From positions 62,001 through 126,000 of the forward strand of contig NZ_FRBE01000010.1 of NCBI RefSeq assembly GCF_900142535.1: 64,000 nucleotides of DNA, in the 5' to 3' direction. Both the position numbers and the translations under genes were made by a program. The stretch comes from Fibrobacter sp. UWEL (GTDB lineage Bacteria > Fibrobacterota > Fibrobacteria > Fibrobacterales > Fibrobacteraceae). Shown here piece by piece: positions 41,759 through 51,683 of the stretch. How positions within the stretch are numbered: position 1 is the stretch's first letter; each line of letters starts with the position of its first letter. The notes beneath the pieces are model-generated. The model did not search any database, had not been told where the DNA came from, and was given only the letters and a program-made list of their open reading frames with translations.

Positions 41759-44700
41759 CTAGAAATTCAGATCCAGACCTGCGGTAGAACCGCGGCGGAC
41801 ACCCATGAGCTTGTCGCGGGTCTGGTCCAGAGTGGTCTTGCCGTTCACCTTGATCTTCATCTGGAGTCGGGCGATGTAAACGCCGGTACCTACCAGGCGA
41901 CCGCTGTCAGAACGCATGTTCCAGGCCAGGAACAGCTTGCCCTTGTTTGCCAAGCAGCCACCAGCTCCGTATACGCTTTCGTCGGAACACTTGATGGTCT
42001 TGGAGGCGCCGCCAACGTATTCGCCAAACTGGCTGTAGTAGCGGGTCTGGTAGTGGAGAACCACGGCGGTGTCTGCCACCAGGGTCTTGGCGCCGCTGCG
42101 GTAGTCTTCAATGTTGCTTTCGTTCAAGGTGCCGTTCTTGATGGCTTCAATCATGTTGGCGCTGACGCCAGCCTTCTTCAGCTTTTCATCCAGAGCGCCG
42201 CTGCGAATCTGGTCGAACATGTCTGCCTGAGTGGTGGTAGAGATGTTGCTGATGGTGATGGCGGTGTCGCGGCTTGCTTCCACACTGTTGTTCACCAGTT
42301 CCTTGATGGTTGCGACTTCGGATTTGCTCATCTTGGAAGTGTAGTTAGAAGCGGTAATGGTTCCGTTCATGACACCAGCCACCGTTTCTTCGCTGATCAT
42401 GTAGTTATCGCCGATGATGCCGTTCTTAATATCGCTGAAGATTTCGGCCAGAGCTTCGTCATTCGTCATGGCGGTAATTACGGTATCATAAGTTGTGGTG
42501 CTACCCAGGCGAGTCTCGATGAAGGCTTCAAGAGCGTCGATGTCGTTCTGAGTTTCTTCCTGCATGATCTTGGAAATGTCGAAGTCAATCAAGTGACCCT
42601 GCACGCCCAGGGAGTCACCGATGCTCTGAACATCCTGATTGATGTTGGTAATCAAGGTGGGCTGTGTGGTTTCCGGATTGGAGATGATTCCGTAAGGGTC
42701 TTCGCCAAGAGCCACAACGCCGGGAGCTTCGTTACTTACTTCCTGGTCGCCGGTGATGGTTACCCAGGGGTTGTTCCAGTGGGGGGCATTTCCGGACAGG
42801 TCTACGGTCTTTACATCCTTGTAGAGGAAGCGAATCTGGTCACCGTTATCCGGCAGGACTGCGTCGTCGTCGGCAGGGCTGTAGATCAGAATCAGAGTGT
42901 TGCCGCTACCTGCAACCTGCACCGGATTTTCGGGAGTGGCAGGAATGCTGTTGCGTACGCACATCAGATCAAAGATGTTTGCAAAGTTCTTACGGGACTC
43001 ATCGGAGATGGCTTCACTCATAGTGATTTCAAGTTCGCGGTTGCCGTCTTTCAGCTTGGTCTTTACGGCCTTCAGCACGATGGGGCCAACGCCGTCGGTA
43101 ATCTTTTCTTTTTCGGTATTGAACTGAGTGGACTTGCCGTTCTTCGTGTAGGTAAACCAGGAGTTCAACTGTCCGAAATACACATCCTTGTTGCCACCCG
43201 TAATCTGTCTGCTGCCGAATCCGCAGTTTTCATCGCTGCAGGGCTTGCCGGTAGATTCTGCGGTAACAATCAAGTCGGTGTTATTGACAATCTTGTATTT
43301 GGTTGTGGTAGCGAAGCTTTCTCCAAAGGTAAACTGGATGGAGTCTAGCTTGCTTTCACCATTCAAGGCTGCGTCATACTGAACGTACATACTGTCTGCG
43401 CGGCCATCGCCATTGCGGTCCACGATGATAGCATTCTTCACATGGGGAATGGGAGGATCCTTGAAGTTCAAGTTTGTCCAGATCGTGGGTGTTGCTGCGG
43501 AACCCTTGGCAATCAGGGTTACGCCCTGAACGGCTGCATTTGCATGAATGTAGAAGGTAGCGCGGCCCTTTTCGTCCAGGTTCACATAGGAAATCTTTCT
43601 GCCGGTAGAATCCTGCACATCCACGTTGGGATTATCGAAGGATAGACCGACTCTCTTATTGTAGTTGGTGACTACGGCAAAGTCTTCGAAGAAGGAAATG
43701 TTCACCTTGTAGGTGGCGTAGGCGAATTCACCAATCTGCAGGGTATCGCCAGAAACTTCTGTACCCAGGATGGTCCAGTCATCCTTGGCAAAAGCTACTC
43801 TGGGAACTGCATAAGTGGGAACCACAATTTCAACCTTGGTCATCTGGGAAGGATCGGACTTCAAGGTGATTTCCAGGAAGTAGTGTCCCGGCGGGAGAGT
43901 TGCCTTGTCAACAATCAGTGCGGAGTCAATGCTGAAGGTAGAGTCGGTCAAGATCTTCAGGCCTTCGTAGTAAGTCTTGCCCGGAGTAAGTTCCTGGTCA
44001 ATGTTACCGCCTGTGAGTTTGAACTTGGATGCACCGCCAGTGGTATCCACTTCTGTATTGGAGGCATCGTAGCCGCAGGACAGCTTGTTCTTCTTGGAGA
44101 CCTGCCAGACGTCGTAGCTGGTTACAGTGCCGCGCTTGTCAGAGGTGAGGAAGATGGAAGCGTCCACCTGCAGGTCAATGGAGGTACGCATACGGAAGTT
44201 GGAGGAACTGACATGGCGTTCCACATAGAAAATATGGAAGTTATAGGTTTCGCCAGGAACCAGCTTCTTGCCGTTGTTCTGACCGATGGTATCCAGGTCC
44301 ACTGCACCGGCTACCTGACCGTGCTGACCACCGATATCCACTGCCAGGCGGTTGTCGATAAAGACCCAAACATCATCATCGCCGTAGAAGTCGAAGTACT
44401 GGCCAGGAACGTATTCGAAGGTAGCCTGGATCTTCACGGCGAAGCCGAAGTTGTGGTAGCCGCCGCTACCGTTCAAATTATCGTAGTAGGGATTGAGAAT
44501 TGTCTGGGCGTCATCCAGGTACTTGAAGTCATCCACCAGGAACATGCCGCCCTTGTTGGCTTCGTTGCCTTCGGAAATCTTGTTGCTGGAAACTTCTGCC
44601 AGCCAGAAACCGGCATCATCCATGGAAATGTACAAGTCGCGGCAGGTCATGTTGGTGTATTCGTTACCTGCGGCATCCTTGGCTACCACTTCGGGCAGGA

Positions 44701-45715
44701 ACCAGTCTGCAAGGTGAGTGGTCAGCTGGCATTTTTCGGGGAACGGAGTGGCGGGGACAGGCACGCCATTGGCGCCCAGGTTGTATTCCACCATGCCTTC
44801 CATGAAACCCTTGTTATTATTGCTGCCACCGCAGCCACCGGAACCGAAGTCTGCACTAACACCGTTTTCGGGATTGCCGTTACCTTTTTCTCCGTCACCC
44901 TTGTTGCCGTGAAGCCAGTCAAACACGGTTACGGGGAACTTTTTCAAGGGGCAGTCACCCAATACCTTGGGATAGCTGGAGAATACGGAAGGAACGTCGT
45001 TCTTGTAACCCTGGATCCAGATGGTGTCAGAACCGAGAGATGCTACGGAGTCCAGAGAAATTTCTGTTGCGATGGTGGGTTCCTTATTGACGAGGCCTTC
45101 GGCGGTCACGTAGTTCAGACCCACGGTCTGCTTAAAGTAGACGGTAAAGTTGCTGGAGGGAGGAGTTACCACGGCCCTGAACCAGCCGCAATAGTTTTTC
45201 ATGGCGGTCATGGTGGCAACGGAGTCGCCGTTCATGTAAAGGACTGCGTTGGTGTTGGACCAGGGGGTAAAGAAGGCGATGACCTTCTTGCCTGCAGCCA
45301 CCTGATCTTGCTTGCCGGGCTGCTGAGTTCCTGGCTGCTGTTCTGCACCGGGCTTTGCCGCACTATACTGCCATGTACCATCAGCCTTCATGGTGATGGT
45401 AACGCTTTCGCCTTGAGAGAACAAAACACTTCCCTTCACTTCGGCAAGGGCTCTTTTCTTACAGTCCTTATCTGTATAGAACACGAAATTACGGGTGTTG
45501 ATCGTGCTGTTGGTGTATGATAGGCTTGGTGTTGCCGCCCTGCAGGACTGACTCTGGCTTCCGCCATTGGAAGAAACCACCTTATAGTATAAGGTGCCAT
45601 TGCCCTCATAAGTGACGTTTGCGGTATATGTTGCAGCAATAGCAGAAGTGGCGCACATGAAGACGCCCAAAGTCAGAGCGCGTACAGCGCTCCTAAAGAT
45701 ATTTCCACACCTCAT
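41759..45715 (-). CDS. Giant fibro-slime domain surface protein 2
   Basis: This 1318-residue paralogue starts at an ATG with AAGGAG upstream and has a signal peptide ending near SAIA. The order is the same as in protein 1, with a Pro/Gln/Gly linker (PGTQQPGKQ) instead of a Ser-rich one. The fibro-slime core reads FYGDDDVWVFIDNRLAVDIGG (near 444), with GQHG in place of GVHD. DRNGDGRADSM lies near 765. The helical region (ETQNDIDALEAFIETRLG) and the C-terminal RDSGR/GVYIARLQ tail are nearly identical to protein 1. Its own terminator and leader suggest separate transcription. Confidence 0.88.
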   Translation of the reverse strand: MRCGNIFRSAVRALTLGVFMCATSAIAATYTANVTYEGNGTLYYKVVSSNGGSQSQSCRAATPSLSYTNSTINTRNFVFYTDKDCKKRALAEVKGSVLFSQGESVTITMKADGTWQYSAAKPGAEQQPGTQQPGKQDQVAAGKKVIAFFTPWSNTNAVLYMNGDSVATMTAMKNYCGWFRAVVTPPSSNFTVYFKQTVGLNYVTAEGLVNKEPTIATEISLDSVASLGSDTIWIQGYKNDVPSVFSSYPKVLGDCPLKKFPVTVFDWLHGNKGDGEKGNGNPENGVSADFGSGGCGGSNNNKGFMEGMVEYNLGANGVPVPATPFPEKCQLTTHLADWFLPEVVAKDAAGNEYTNMTCRDLYISMDDAGFWLAEVSSNKISEGNEANKGGMFLVDDFKYLDDAQTILNPYYDNLNGSGGYHNFGFAVKIQATFEYVPGQYFDFYGDDDVWVFIDNRLAVDIGGQHGQVAGAVDLDTIGQNNGKKLVPGETYNFHIFYVERHVSSSNFRMRTSIDLQVDASIFLTSDKRGTVTSYDVWQVSKKNKLSCGYDASNTEVDTTGGASKFKLTGGNIDQELTPGKTYYEGLKILTDSTFSIDSALIVDKATLPPGHYFLEITLKSDPSQMTKVEIVVPTYAVPRVAFAKDDWTILGTEVSGDTLQIGEFAYATYKVNISFFEDFAVVTNYNKRVGLSFDNPNVDVQDSTGRKISYVNLDEKGRATFYIHANAAVQGVTLIAKGSAATPTIWTNLNFKDPPIPHVKNAIIVDRNGDGRADSMYVQYDAALNGESKLDSIQFTFGESFATTTKYKIVNNTDLIVTAESTGKPCSDENCGFGSRQITGGNKDVYFGQLNSWFTYTKNGKSTQFNTEKEKITDGVGPIVLKAVKTKLKDGNRELEITMSEAISDESRKNFANIFDLMCVRNSIPATPENPVQVAGSGNTLILIYSPADDDAVLPDNGDQIRFLYKDVKTVDLSGNAPHWNNPWVTITGDQEVSNEAPGVVALGEDPYGIISNPETTQPTLITNINQDVQSIGDSLGVQGHLIDFDISKIMQEETQNDIDALEAFIETRLGSTTTYDTVITAMTNDEALAEIFSDIKNGIIGDNYMISEETVAGVMNGTITASNYTSKMSKSEVATIKELVNNSVEASRDTAITISNISTTTQADMFDQIRSGALDEKLKKAGVSANMIEAIKNGTLNESNIEDYRSGAKTLVADTAVVLHYQTRYYSQFGEYVGGASKTIKCSDESVYGAGGCLANKGKLFLAWNMRSDSGRLVGTGVYIARLQMKIKVNGKTTLDQTRDKLMGVRRGSTAGLDLNF

Positions 45716-45891
45716 CCGAATCTCCTTCTAGAAAACGCGTTCAAAAACGACCCAAACCAACCTACGGGTTTCCTAGATCCTTGATAATACTCCCTAGAAA
45801 TACCTTTTTTTGCTTAAAAATTCAATACCCCGCCTTTCGTATGGACGTTAATTTGTGGTTTACAAAGGGAATTTTTGCCCCGAAAACATGC

Positions 45892-45934
45892 AAAAAGGGG
45901 TATTTCACCCCAAAAAGATGAAATACCCCTAAAA
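45892..45934 (-). terminator. Terminator of fibro-slime gene 3
   Basis: AGGGGTATTTCA pairs perfectly with TGAAATACCCCT (12 bp) around an 11-base loop, with A and T runs outside. Confidence 0.9.
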
Positions 45935-45951
45935 CTATGGGAGAGAATGGG

Positions 45952-48900
45952 TTAGAGACCGAAATCTACCGCATTGACCTGACCGCGACGGACACCCCAC
46001 AGGAAGTCCTGGGTACGGTCGGTAATGACCTTGGTGTTGACCTTCACCATGATCTGGATACGGGCAATGTAGACGCCGGTTGCAGCCAGTCTACCGCCGG
46101 CGGAACGCATATTCCATGCCAGGAACAGGCGACCTTCGCTACCCAGGCAATTTTCCGCACCGCCCACCTTGTAGATATCAGCGTTGCAGTTGATCGAGCC
46201 GGATTCCTCATTGACGAAGTGGCCCAGGCTGGTGTAGTAAGTGGTCTTGTAGCGCAGTTCAGTTCGGTCTGCCACGGCGGAAACGATGTCCTTGATATCA
46301 GCTTCGGTGCCGTGAGCGTAGTTCTTCAGGTTTTCCTTGGTCAGGAGTCCGTTCTTGTAGGCATCGACGATGGTTTCGCTGACGCCATACTTCTTCTGGG
46401 CCTTTTCGATGGAAATTTCACCTGCGGCAACTTTGTTGAGGATTTCTTCCAGAGTGTAGCTTGCAAGAGCTGCGGCGCTGGTGCTATCCTTCTTCACGGC
46501 GTCCTTGTCGTGATAGATGGAGGTGCCTTGAACTTCCTTGACGATTTCTGCAATTTCGTTTTCCACCAGTTCAGCCATATCCAGGTCTCCCAGGAAGTGG
46601 CCCTGGGTGCCGAATTCTGCTGCAGCGGCTTCTGCAGAAATGTTTCCGCCAGTAAGGATCTTGGGAACGGTTGCGCTGTCGCTTCGTACAATTTCCTTGG
46701 ACTTTTCAAAGGCCTCGGAACCAGGAGTAAGAGTTACCACGGCAGGGCTTGTGACCGTAATACGTTGTTCGCCAGTGACGCGAACCCAGGGGTTGTTTTC
46801 GTGGGGGCCGATTCCAAGCAGGTCCCTTGCTTCGCCATTCTGGGAAGGCGGAGTGAAGCGGACGGAGTCGCCTACTGCGGGAATCAGATCCAGGTCGCTG
46901 CCCTTGGGGAATACGAGAGTCCACTGGTCGAAGGGAATGGTTCCGATGTCGCTGGCCGGCTTCACGATGGAATCCAGAACATTGTTTCTCCAGCAATGGA
47001 ATCGGAACATTTCCGTATTAGCCTGAGTGTAATCCAGACCTTCACTGAAGGAAAGTTTCAGCTGGGTGTTGCCGTCGTTCAGGTATTCCACTTCGGCTGC
47101 GATAATCACGGGGCCTACATGGTCTGTCAGGGCGCCTTCCACAGGGAACAAGGTCACCTTGCCAGCGTCATCCGTATAGGTGTAGTAGACTGTTATCTTT
47201 CCCGAGTAAGCCTTGCCCGTTCCACCTGTAAAGATAGATGAGCCAAAGCCCGGTTCGTCCGTAAAGATGGATGCGGTGGTACTGCCAGCTTCGTATACGG
47301 CCTTGTAGGATCTATCGAAGTTTGCACCGAAGATGAATTTTGCGGAGTCAAGAATACTGATGCCAGAATCGTTGGGATCCCTTACGCCAAGAGGCTTGGT
47401 GAATTGAACCCAGATACTGTCTGCGCGACCATCACCGGTGCGGTCGTAAATGTAGGCGGTTTCAATCTGCGGGACAGGCGGGACGGCCATGTTGATTTTA
47501 ATCCAATCCACGCTCTTGTTTTCTGCGCCGGGGCTAGATACGGTCAGTGTTCCGTTCACCACTTCGCCAAGACCCTTCACGAAGAAGCTTGCTCGGCCCT
47601 GTTCCAGCAGGATTTCGCTGATGGGATCGCCCATGGAGTCGCAGGGCTGGAGCATGGGGTTGTTGGTAGTGATGGTTACAGGAATGCCGCTGTACATGGT
47701 TGCCCATTCTTCGGCGTACATCACGTAAACCGGGTAGGAACGTCCGGCCCACATCTTCTCGCTCTTGTCCTGGCTGATGGGCAAGGTGTCGCTAGAAATG
47801 TTGCGAGTGATTTCGTTACCGAAGGGGCTCCAGTACTGGTCGAAGTACAAGGTGTCTTCGATGTTGTAGCCAATGTTATAGTAGCTGGAATCCTTTACGT
47901 ACTTGCCGAAAGCCAAGGTGGGAAGTTCGTGAGGATCCACGGTGAAGTAAACGTCGATGTATTCATCGGGATTGCTCTTGAGGGCCACTCGAACGTAGTA
48001 AGTTCCCGGAGGCAGGAGCATGGCCTTGCTCAGGGTCTCGATGTCGATGGTCAGGCGAGTGTAGTTTTCGCTAACGGTAATGCCTGCATAGTAGGCGGAG
48101 TCCAGAGTCTTCAGGGCAACGCCGCCCTTGGCAACGCCCTTACCGAAGAGGGTAAAGTTGGACGGACCGTGTTCGGTGGTTTCCTTTTCCGGACTGCTGG
48201 AGAAGTCGCAAGCCAGTTCGCGTTCGCGAACGATCTGCCACACGTCCTTGATCTTCTTCACGGTGGTGTCGGCAGAGAGTTCCGTAAGGAACATGCTTGC
48301 GTCTGTACGCAGGTCGATGGAGGTACGCATCTTGAAGTTGGATTCGTCCTTGTGACGTTCTGCATAGAAGATGTGGAACGGATAAGTCTCACCTTCTGTC
48401 AGACCCAGATCGTCCAGGTCGACGGTGCCGGTCTGTTCTCCGTGCTGGCCGCCGATATCCACCACCAGCTTGTTGTTGATGAACACCCACACGTCGTCAT
48501 CGCCCAGGAATTCAAAGTACTGACCCTTCACGTATTCAAACTGGGCCTGGATCTTCATGGTAAAGCCGTAGTTGTGAGTTCCAATGGAACTGCCACCGCT
48601 AATCCAGTCGAAGTAAGGGTTCTTGACGGTCTTTGCGCTGTCCAAATATTCAAAGTCATCCAGGAAGAACAGACCTTTTTCGGGACTGCGCTTATTCTTC
48701 TGGCCCAGCCAGAAGCCCTTGTTGTCCAATTCCAGATCCAGGGTGCGGCAAGTGACGTTGGTGTATTCCTTGCCGTTGGCATCCTTGGCGACCACTTCCG
48801 GAAGGAACCAGTCGTTGATGTGTTCGGAAAGCTTGCAGTTTTCGGGGAAGTTCTTTGCACGTACGGGAACGCCGTTAGCGCCCAGAGTCTCTTCCACCAT

Positions 48901-49878
48901 ACCCTTGGCAAGAGCTACACAGCCACTTGTTCCGAAATCCTGGCTGGTGGTTCCCGCCTGGGTAATTTCGTTGATTCTGTCGTCGTTGAGAGAGTCCGGT
49001 CCACCGGCGTCGCGCATTCTGTAATCCTTATCGCCGTTGCCGTTACCGTGAAGCCAGTCGAACATCATCACCGGAAGCTTCTTTACAGGGCAATCGCCCA
49101 GGTCGCCTGGGTAAGAGGTGTAAAGTTCCGGATAGCCGTACTTTGCGGAAATCCATACTTCGTTACTGATGGCCAGGATGGAGTCCAGGTTGATTTCTTC
49201 GGAGATGGAAAGTTCAGAATGGGAAATGCCGTCCTTGCCAAGGTAGGTATCGCCGATGCTCTGCTTAAAGGAAACGTATGCGTTCTTCGGGATGATTCTA
49301 AGAGTGTCCACGAACCAGCCGCAGTAAGTTTCGCGAATGGGAGCCATGGAATACTTGTTGCCGTCCACATACATCAGTACGGAAGTGTTGTTCCAGGGCG
49401 GGAGAACTCTCACGATTGCGGTAATGGAATCGGGGAGAACGTACTCGTCGGGAATCTTGTCCAGCACCTTGTAGCCGGAGTTGGTCAATTCAATCCATAC
49501 TTCGGGGACGGAGGTATTGATGGTATCCTTCTCGCCGTCCTTGATATAGACATAACCCGGGAAGATGTCCTTCAGGAAGGAAAGCTGTTCTTCTGCGGTG
49601 TAGAGGTAAGTATCGCAGTTGCTTGAGTTTTCTGTACAATTCAGGCCGAAGCGCAACCTTCTATCGGTTTTAAAGCGTTCGTTCTTGAATTTGATTGTGT
49701 AGGTGCCGTCGTGCTCTTTCTCCAGAGCCTGAAACTTTAAATTCTCTTCATTATCGGCATAATAAAGATTATCGCCATCGTAAATGACGTGTGCGATTGC
49801 GACTGTCTGCGCATAAGCGCAAGACACAAACAGAGCTAGGAATAATCCCAAGCCCCGGAATAGGTTTGAATACCTCAT
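45952..49878 (-). CDS. Giant fibro-slime domain surface protein 3
   Basis: The 1308-residue protein has a signal peptide (to CAYA), the CGWF domain, and the fibro-slime core FLGDDDVWVFINNKLVVDIGG (near 458; N in place of the usual D after FI), followed by NFKMRTSIDLRTD. DRTGDGRADSIWV lies near 809. It is the most diverged of the three: it lacks the Ser- or Pro-rich linker and has its own C-terminal helical region, but ends in the same WNMRSAGGRLAATGVYIARI tail. It is the first of the three in transcription order; the 246-base gap to pta holds the divergent promoters. Confidence 0.88.
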   Translation of the reverse strand: MRYSNLFRGLGLFLALFVSCAYAQTVAIAHVIYDGDNLYYADNEENLKFQALEKEHDGTYTIKFKNERFKTDRRLRFGLNCTENSSNCDTYLYTAEEQLSFLKDIFPGYVYIKDGEKDTINTSVPEVWIELTNSGYKVLDKIPDEYVLPDSITAIVRVLPPWNNTSVLMYVDGNKYSMAPIRETYCGWFVDTLRIIPKNAYVSFKQSIGDTYLGKDGISHSELSISEEINLDSILAISNEVWISAKYGYPELYTSYPGDLGDCPVKKLPVMMFDWLHGNGNGDKDYRMRDAGGPDSLNDDRINEITQAGTTSQDFGTSGCVALAKGMVEETLGANGVPVRAKNFPENCKLSEHINDWFLPEVVAKDANGKEYTNVTCRTLDLELDNKGFWLGQKNKRSPEKGLFFLDDFEYLDSAKTVKNPYFDWISGGSSIGTHNYGFTMKIQAQFEYVKGQYFEFLGDDDVWVFINNKLVVDIGGQHGEQTGTVDLDDLGLTEGETYPFHIFYAERHKDESNFKMRTSIDLRTDASMFLTELSADTTVKKIKDVWQIVRERELACDFSSSPEKETTEHGPSNFTLFGKGVAKGGVALKTLDSAYYAGITVSENYTRLTIDIETLSKAMLLPPGTYYVRVALKSNPDEYIDVYFTVDPHELPTLAFGKYVKDSSYYNIGYNIEDTLYFDQYWSPFGNEITRNISSDTLPISQDKSEKMWAGRSYPVYVMYAEEWATMYSGIPVTITTNNPMLQPCDSMGDPISEILLEQGRASFFVKGLGEVVNGTLTVSSPGAENKSVDWIKINMAVPPVPQIETAYIYDRTGDGRADSIWVQFTKPLGVRDPNDSGISILDSAKFIFGANFDRSYKAVYEAGSTTASIFTDEPGFGSSIFTGGTGKAYSGKITVYYTYTDDAGKVTLFPVEGALTDHVGPVIIAAEVEYLNDGNTQLKLSFSEGLDYTQANTEMFRFHCWRNNVLDSIVKPASDIGTIPFDQWTLVFPKGSDLDLIPAVGDSVRFTPPSQNGEARDLLGIGPHENNPWVRVTGEQRITVTSPAVVTLTPGSEAFEKSKEIVRSDSATVPKILTGGNISAEAAAAEFGTQGHFLGDLDMAELVENEIAEIVKEVQGTSIYHDKDAVKKDSTSAAALASYTLEEILNKVAAGEISIEKAQKKYGVSETIVDAYKNGLLTKENLKNYAHGTEADIKDIVSAVADRTELRYKTTYYTSLGHFVNEESGSINCNADIYKVGGAENCLGSEGRLFLAWNMRSAGGRLAATGVYIARIQIMVKVNTKVITDRTQDFLWGVRRGQVNAVDFGL

Positions 49879-50124
49879 CCGTTCTCTCCTGTTGACCAGA
49901 CATTTCCAGAAACACCGAGCGCAAAAATAGAAATATTTTGTTTACAGTCAAGAAGTTATGGTTTTTCATCGTGATAAATTTGTATGTTCTGAACTTATGT
50001 AAATTTTTGTTTAAAAAGTGAAGGCTTTGGTTGCTTTGGCGAGGTAAAATCCTAATTTTTACCACGAAGTTATTAATTGATTAATCAGGCAGAATAAGCT
50101 AGTGATTAAACAAGGAGCTAAGAA

Positions 50125-51513
50125 ATGAATCGTGTATATCTCGTGGCCGCTAAGGACATGTCCGCAAAGGTTAAGGAAGCTAGTGACGCAGTTGTCGCCG
50201 TAGGCCTCAAGACCGCAACCTACAAGCCGTCCGTGAATGGCGCCGCTGCCGTGGAAATGTTAAAGTCCGGCAACAGCGCTGTCCTTATGGAAAAGATCGC
50301 TGCAGACTTCCTCAAGCAGGATTTTAACGCAGTGGATGTTGTCATCGTGGAAGGCGCTCAGGACATGAGTGACGCTGCCGCCTACAAGTACAACGACAAG
50401 CTGGCCACCGCCCTGGACGCAAAGATCTTCTGCAAGGACGAAGATGCTGACCTTTACTGCTGCACCCGCCTCCTGAAGTGCGTAGATTGTTTCGTCAAGA
50501 GCCTGAAGGAACCCGCCGCCGAACGTAAGACTTCTCAGGCTATGTTCCGCGCAGGTCTTCTCCAGAAGGCTTCCAAGGCTGTCAAGCGCATCGTTCTTCC
50601 CGAAGGTTCTGAACCTCGTACCGTTCAGGCTGCAGCCATCGCCGTAGAACGTAACATTGCTGTTCCCGTCCTCATTGGCGCAAAGGCTGAAATCGAAGCC
50701 GTCGCCGCAGAAAAGGGCGTAAAGCTTCCCGCTAACATCGAAATTATCGAACCTTCCGATGCTCTTGCCGAAAAGTACGTCCCCACTCTGGTGGAACTCC
50801 GTAAGTCCAAGGGCATGACCGAAGAACAGGCCCGCGCAGCCCTTAAGGACAACGTGATGCTTGCTACCATGATGTTAAAGATGGGTGAAGTGGACGGTCT
50901 CGTTTCTGGTGCCATCCACTCTACCGCAGACACTCTCCGCCCGGCTCTTCAGATCATCAAGTGCGCTCCTGGCGTTAAGTCCGTGAGCTCCGTATTCTTT
51001 ATGTGCCTCCCCGGCCAGACTTATGTGTACGGTGACTGCGCTATTAATCTGAACCCCACCGCAGAAGAACTTGCAGGTATCGCCCTCCAGTGCGATGATA
51101 CCGCAAAGGCTTTCGGACTTCCCAGCCGCGTGGCAATGCTCTCCTACAGCACCATCAATTCCGGTAAGGGTCCCGACGCAGATCTCGTGAAGGAAGCTAC
51201 CGCTATCGCTAAGGCTGCTCGCCCCGACATGGCTCTGGATGGCCCGCTGCAGTACGATGCAGCAACCACTCCCAGCGTGGGCTCCCTGAAGGCTCCGGGT
51301 TCCGCTGTGGCTGGCAAGGCAACCGTGTTTGTGTTTCCGGATCTTTCTGCCGGTAACATCGGCTATAAGGCTGTGCAGCGTTCCGCTCAGGGCACCATCG
51401 CTATTGGCCCCATGCTCCAGGGCCTCGCAAAGCCCGTGAACGACCTGTCCCGTGGCGCCTTGGTGGAAGACATCGTCTATACCATCGCCCTGACTGCAGT
51501 TCAAGCACAGTAA
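50125..51513 (+). CDS. pta: Phosphate acetyltransferase
   Basis: The C-terminal two thirds (from about residue 140) form the PTA_PTB catalytic domain: [50 protein letters not shown] and the [10 protein letters not shown] end. About 140 residues precede it, a shortened remnant of the P-loop/DRTGG region of long Pta proteins. It converts acetyl-CoA and phosphate to acetyl phosphate for acetate production, a main end product in Fibrobacter. AAGGAG lies 8 bases before the ATG. No ackA follows in the window. Its last 93 bases are duplicated 2.3 kb downstream. Confidence 0.93.
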   Translation: MNRVYLVAAKDMSAKVKEASDAVVAVGLKTATYKPSVNGAAAVEMLKSGNSAVLMEKIAADFLKQDFNAVDVVIVEGAQDMSDAAAYKYNDKLATALDAKIFCKDEDADLYCCTRLLKCVDCFVKSLKEPAAERKTSQAMFRAGLLQKASKAVKRIVLPEGSEPRTVQAAAIAVERNIAVPVLIGAKAEIEAVAAEKGVKLPANIEIIEPSDALAEKYVPTLVELRKSKGMTEEQARAALKDNVMLATMMLKMGEVDGLVSGAIHSTADTLRPALQIIKCAPGVKSVSSVFFMCLPGQTYVYGDCAINLNPTAEELAGIALQCDDTAKAFGLPSRVAMLSYSTINSGKGPDADLVKEATAIAKAARPDMALDGPLQYDAATTPSVGSLKAPGSAVAGKATVFVFPDLSAGNIGYKAVQRSAQGTIAIGPMLQGLAKPVNDLSRGALVEDIVYTIALTAVQAQ

Positions 51514-51539
51514 TACATGGTATTACATTAAAGAATAAA

Positions 51540-51570
51540 GCGTCCGGTTTTACTCGGACGCTTTTTCTTT
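51540..51570 (+). terminator. Terminator of pta
   Basis: GCGTCCG pairs with CGGACGC around a short T-rich loop, followed by TTTTTC. Just before it TAATACATGGTATTA is a near-palindrome around the pta stop. Confidence 0.85.
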
Positions 51571-51595
51571 TTTATAAAGGTATTTTCATTCTATA

Positions 51596-51624
51596 TTGAC
51601 ATTTGGTCTTTTTTTTTTTATATT
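51596..51624 (+). promoter_or_regulatory. Promoter with poly-T spacer, 17 bp (11 T)
   Basis: TTGACA (51596-51601) and TATATT (51619-51624) are separated by 17 bases, the last ten being T (the run of 11 extends into the -10). This is the ideal sigma-70 distance. The same promoter in the downstream copy has only 9 T. Confidence 0.8.
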
Positions 51625-51683
51625 GCTAGATAACTTGTATGAGATAGTTTATACAAAGTATATTGGTCCGTTAGGAGGATCCG

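Noticed and set aside
43883-49626. Long plus-strand frames (545 and 740 codons) opposite the fibro-slime genes
   Set aside because: Same antisense effect; no domains, no ribosome sites, and the minus strand carries signal peptides and known domains.
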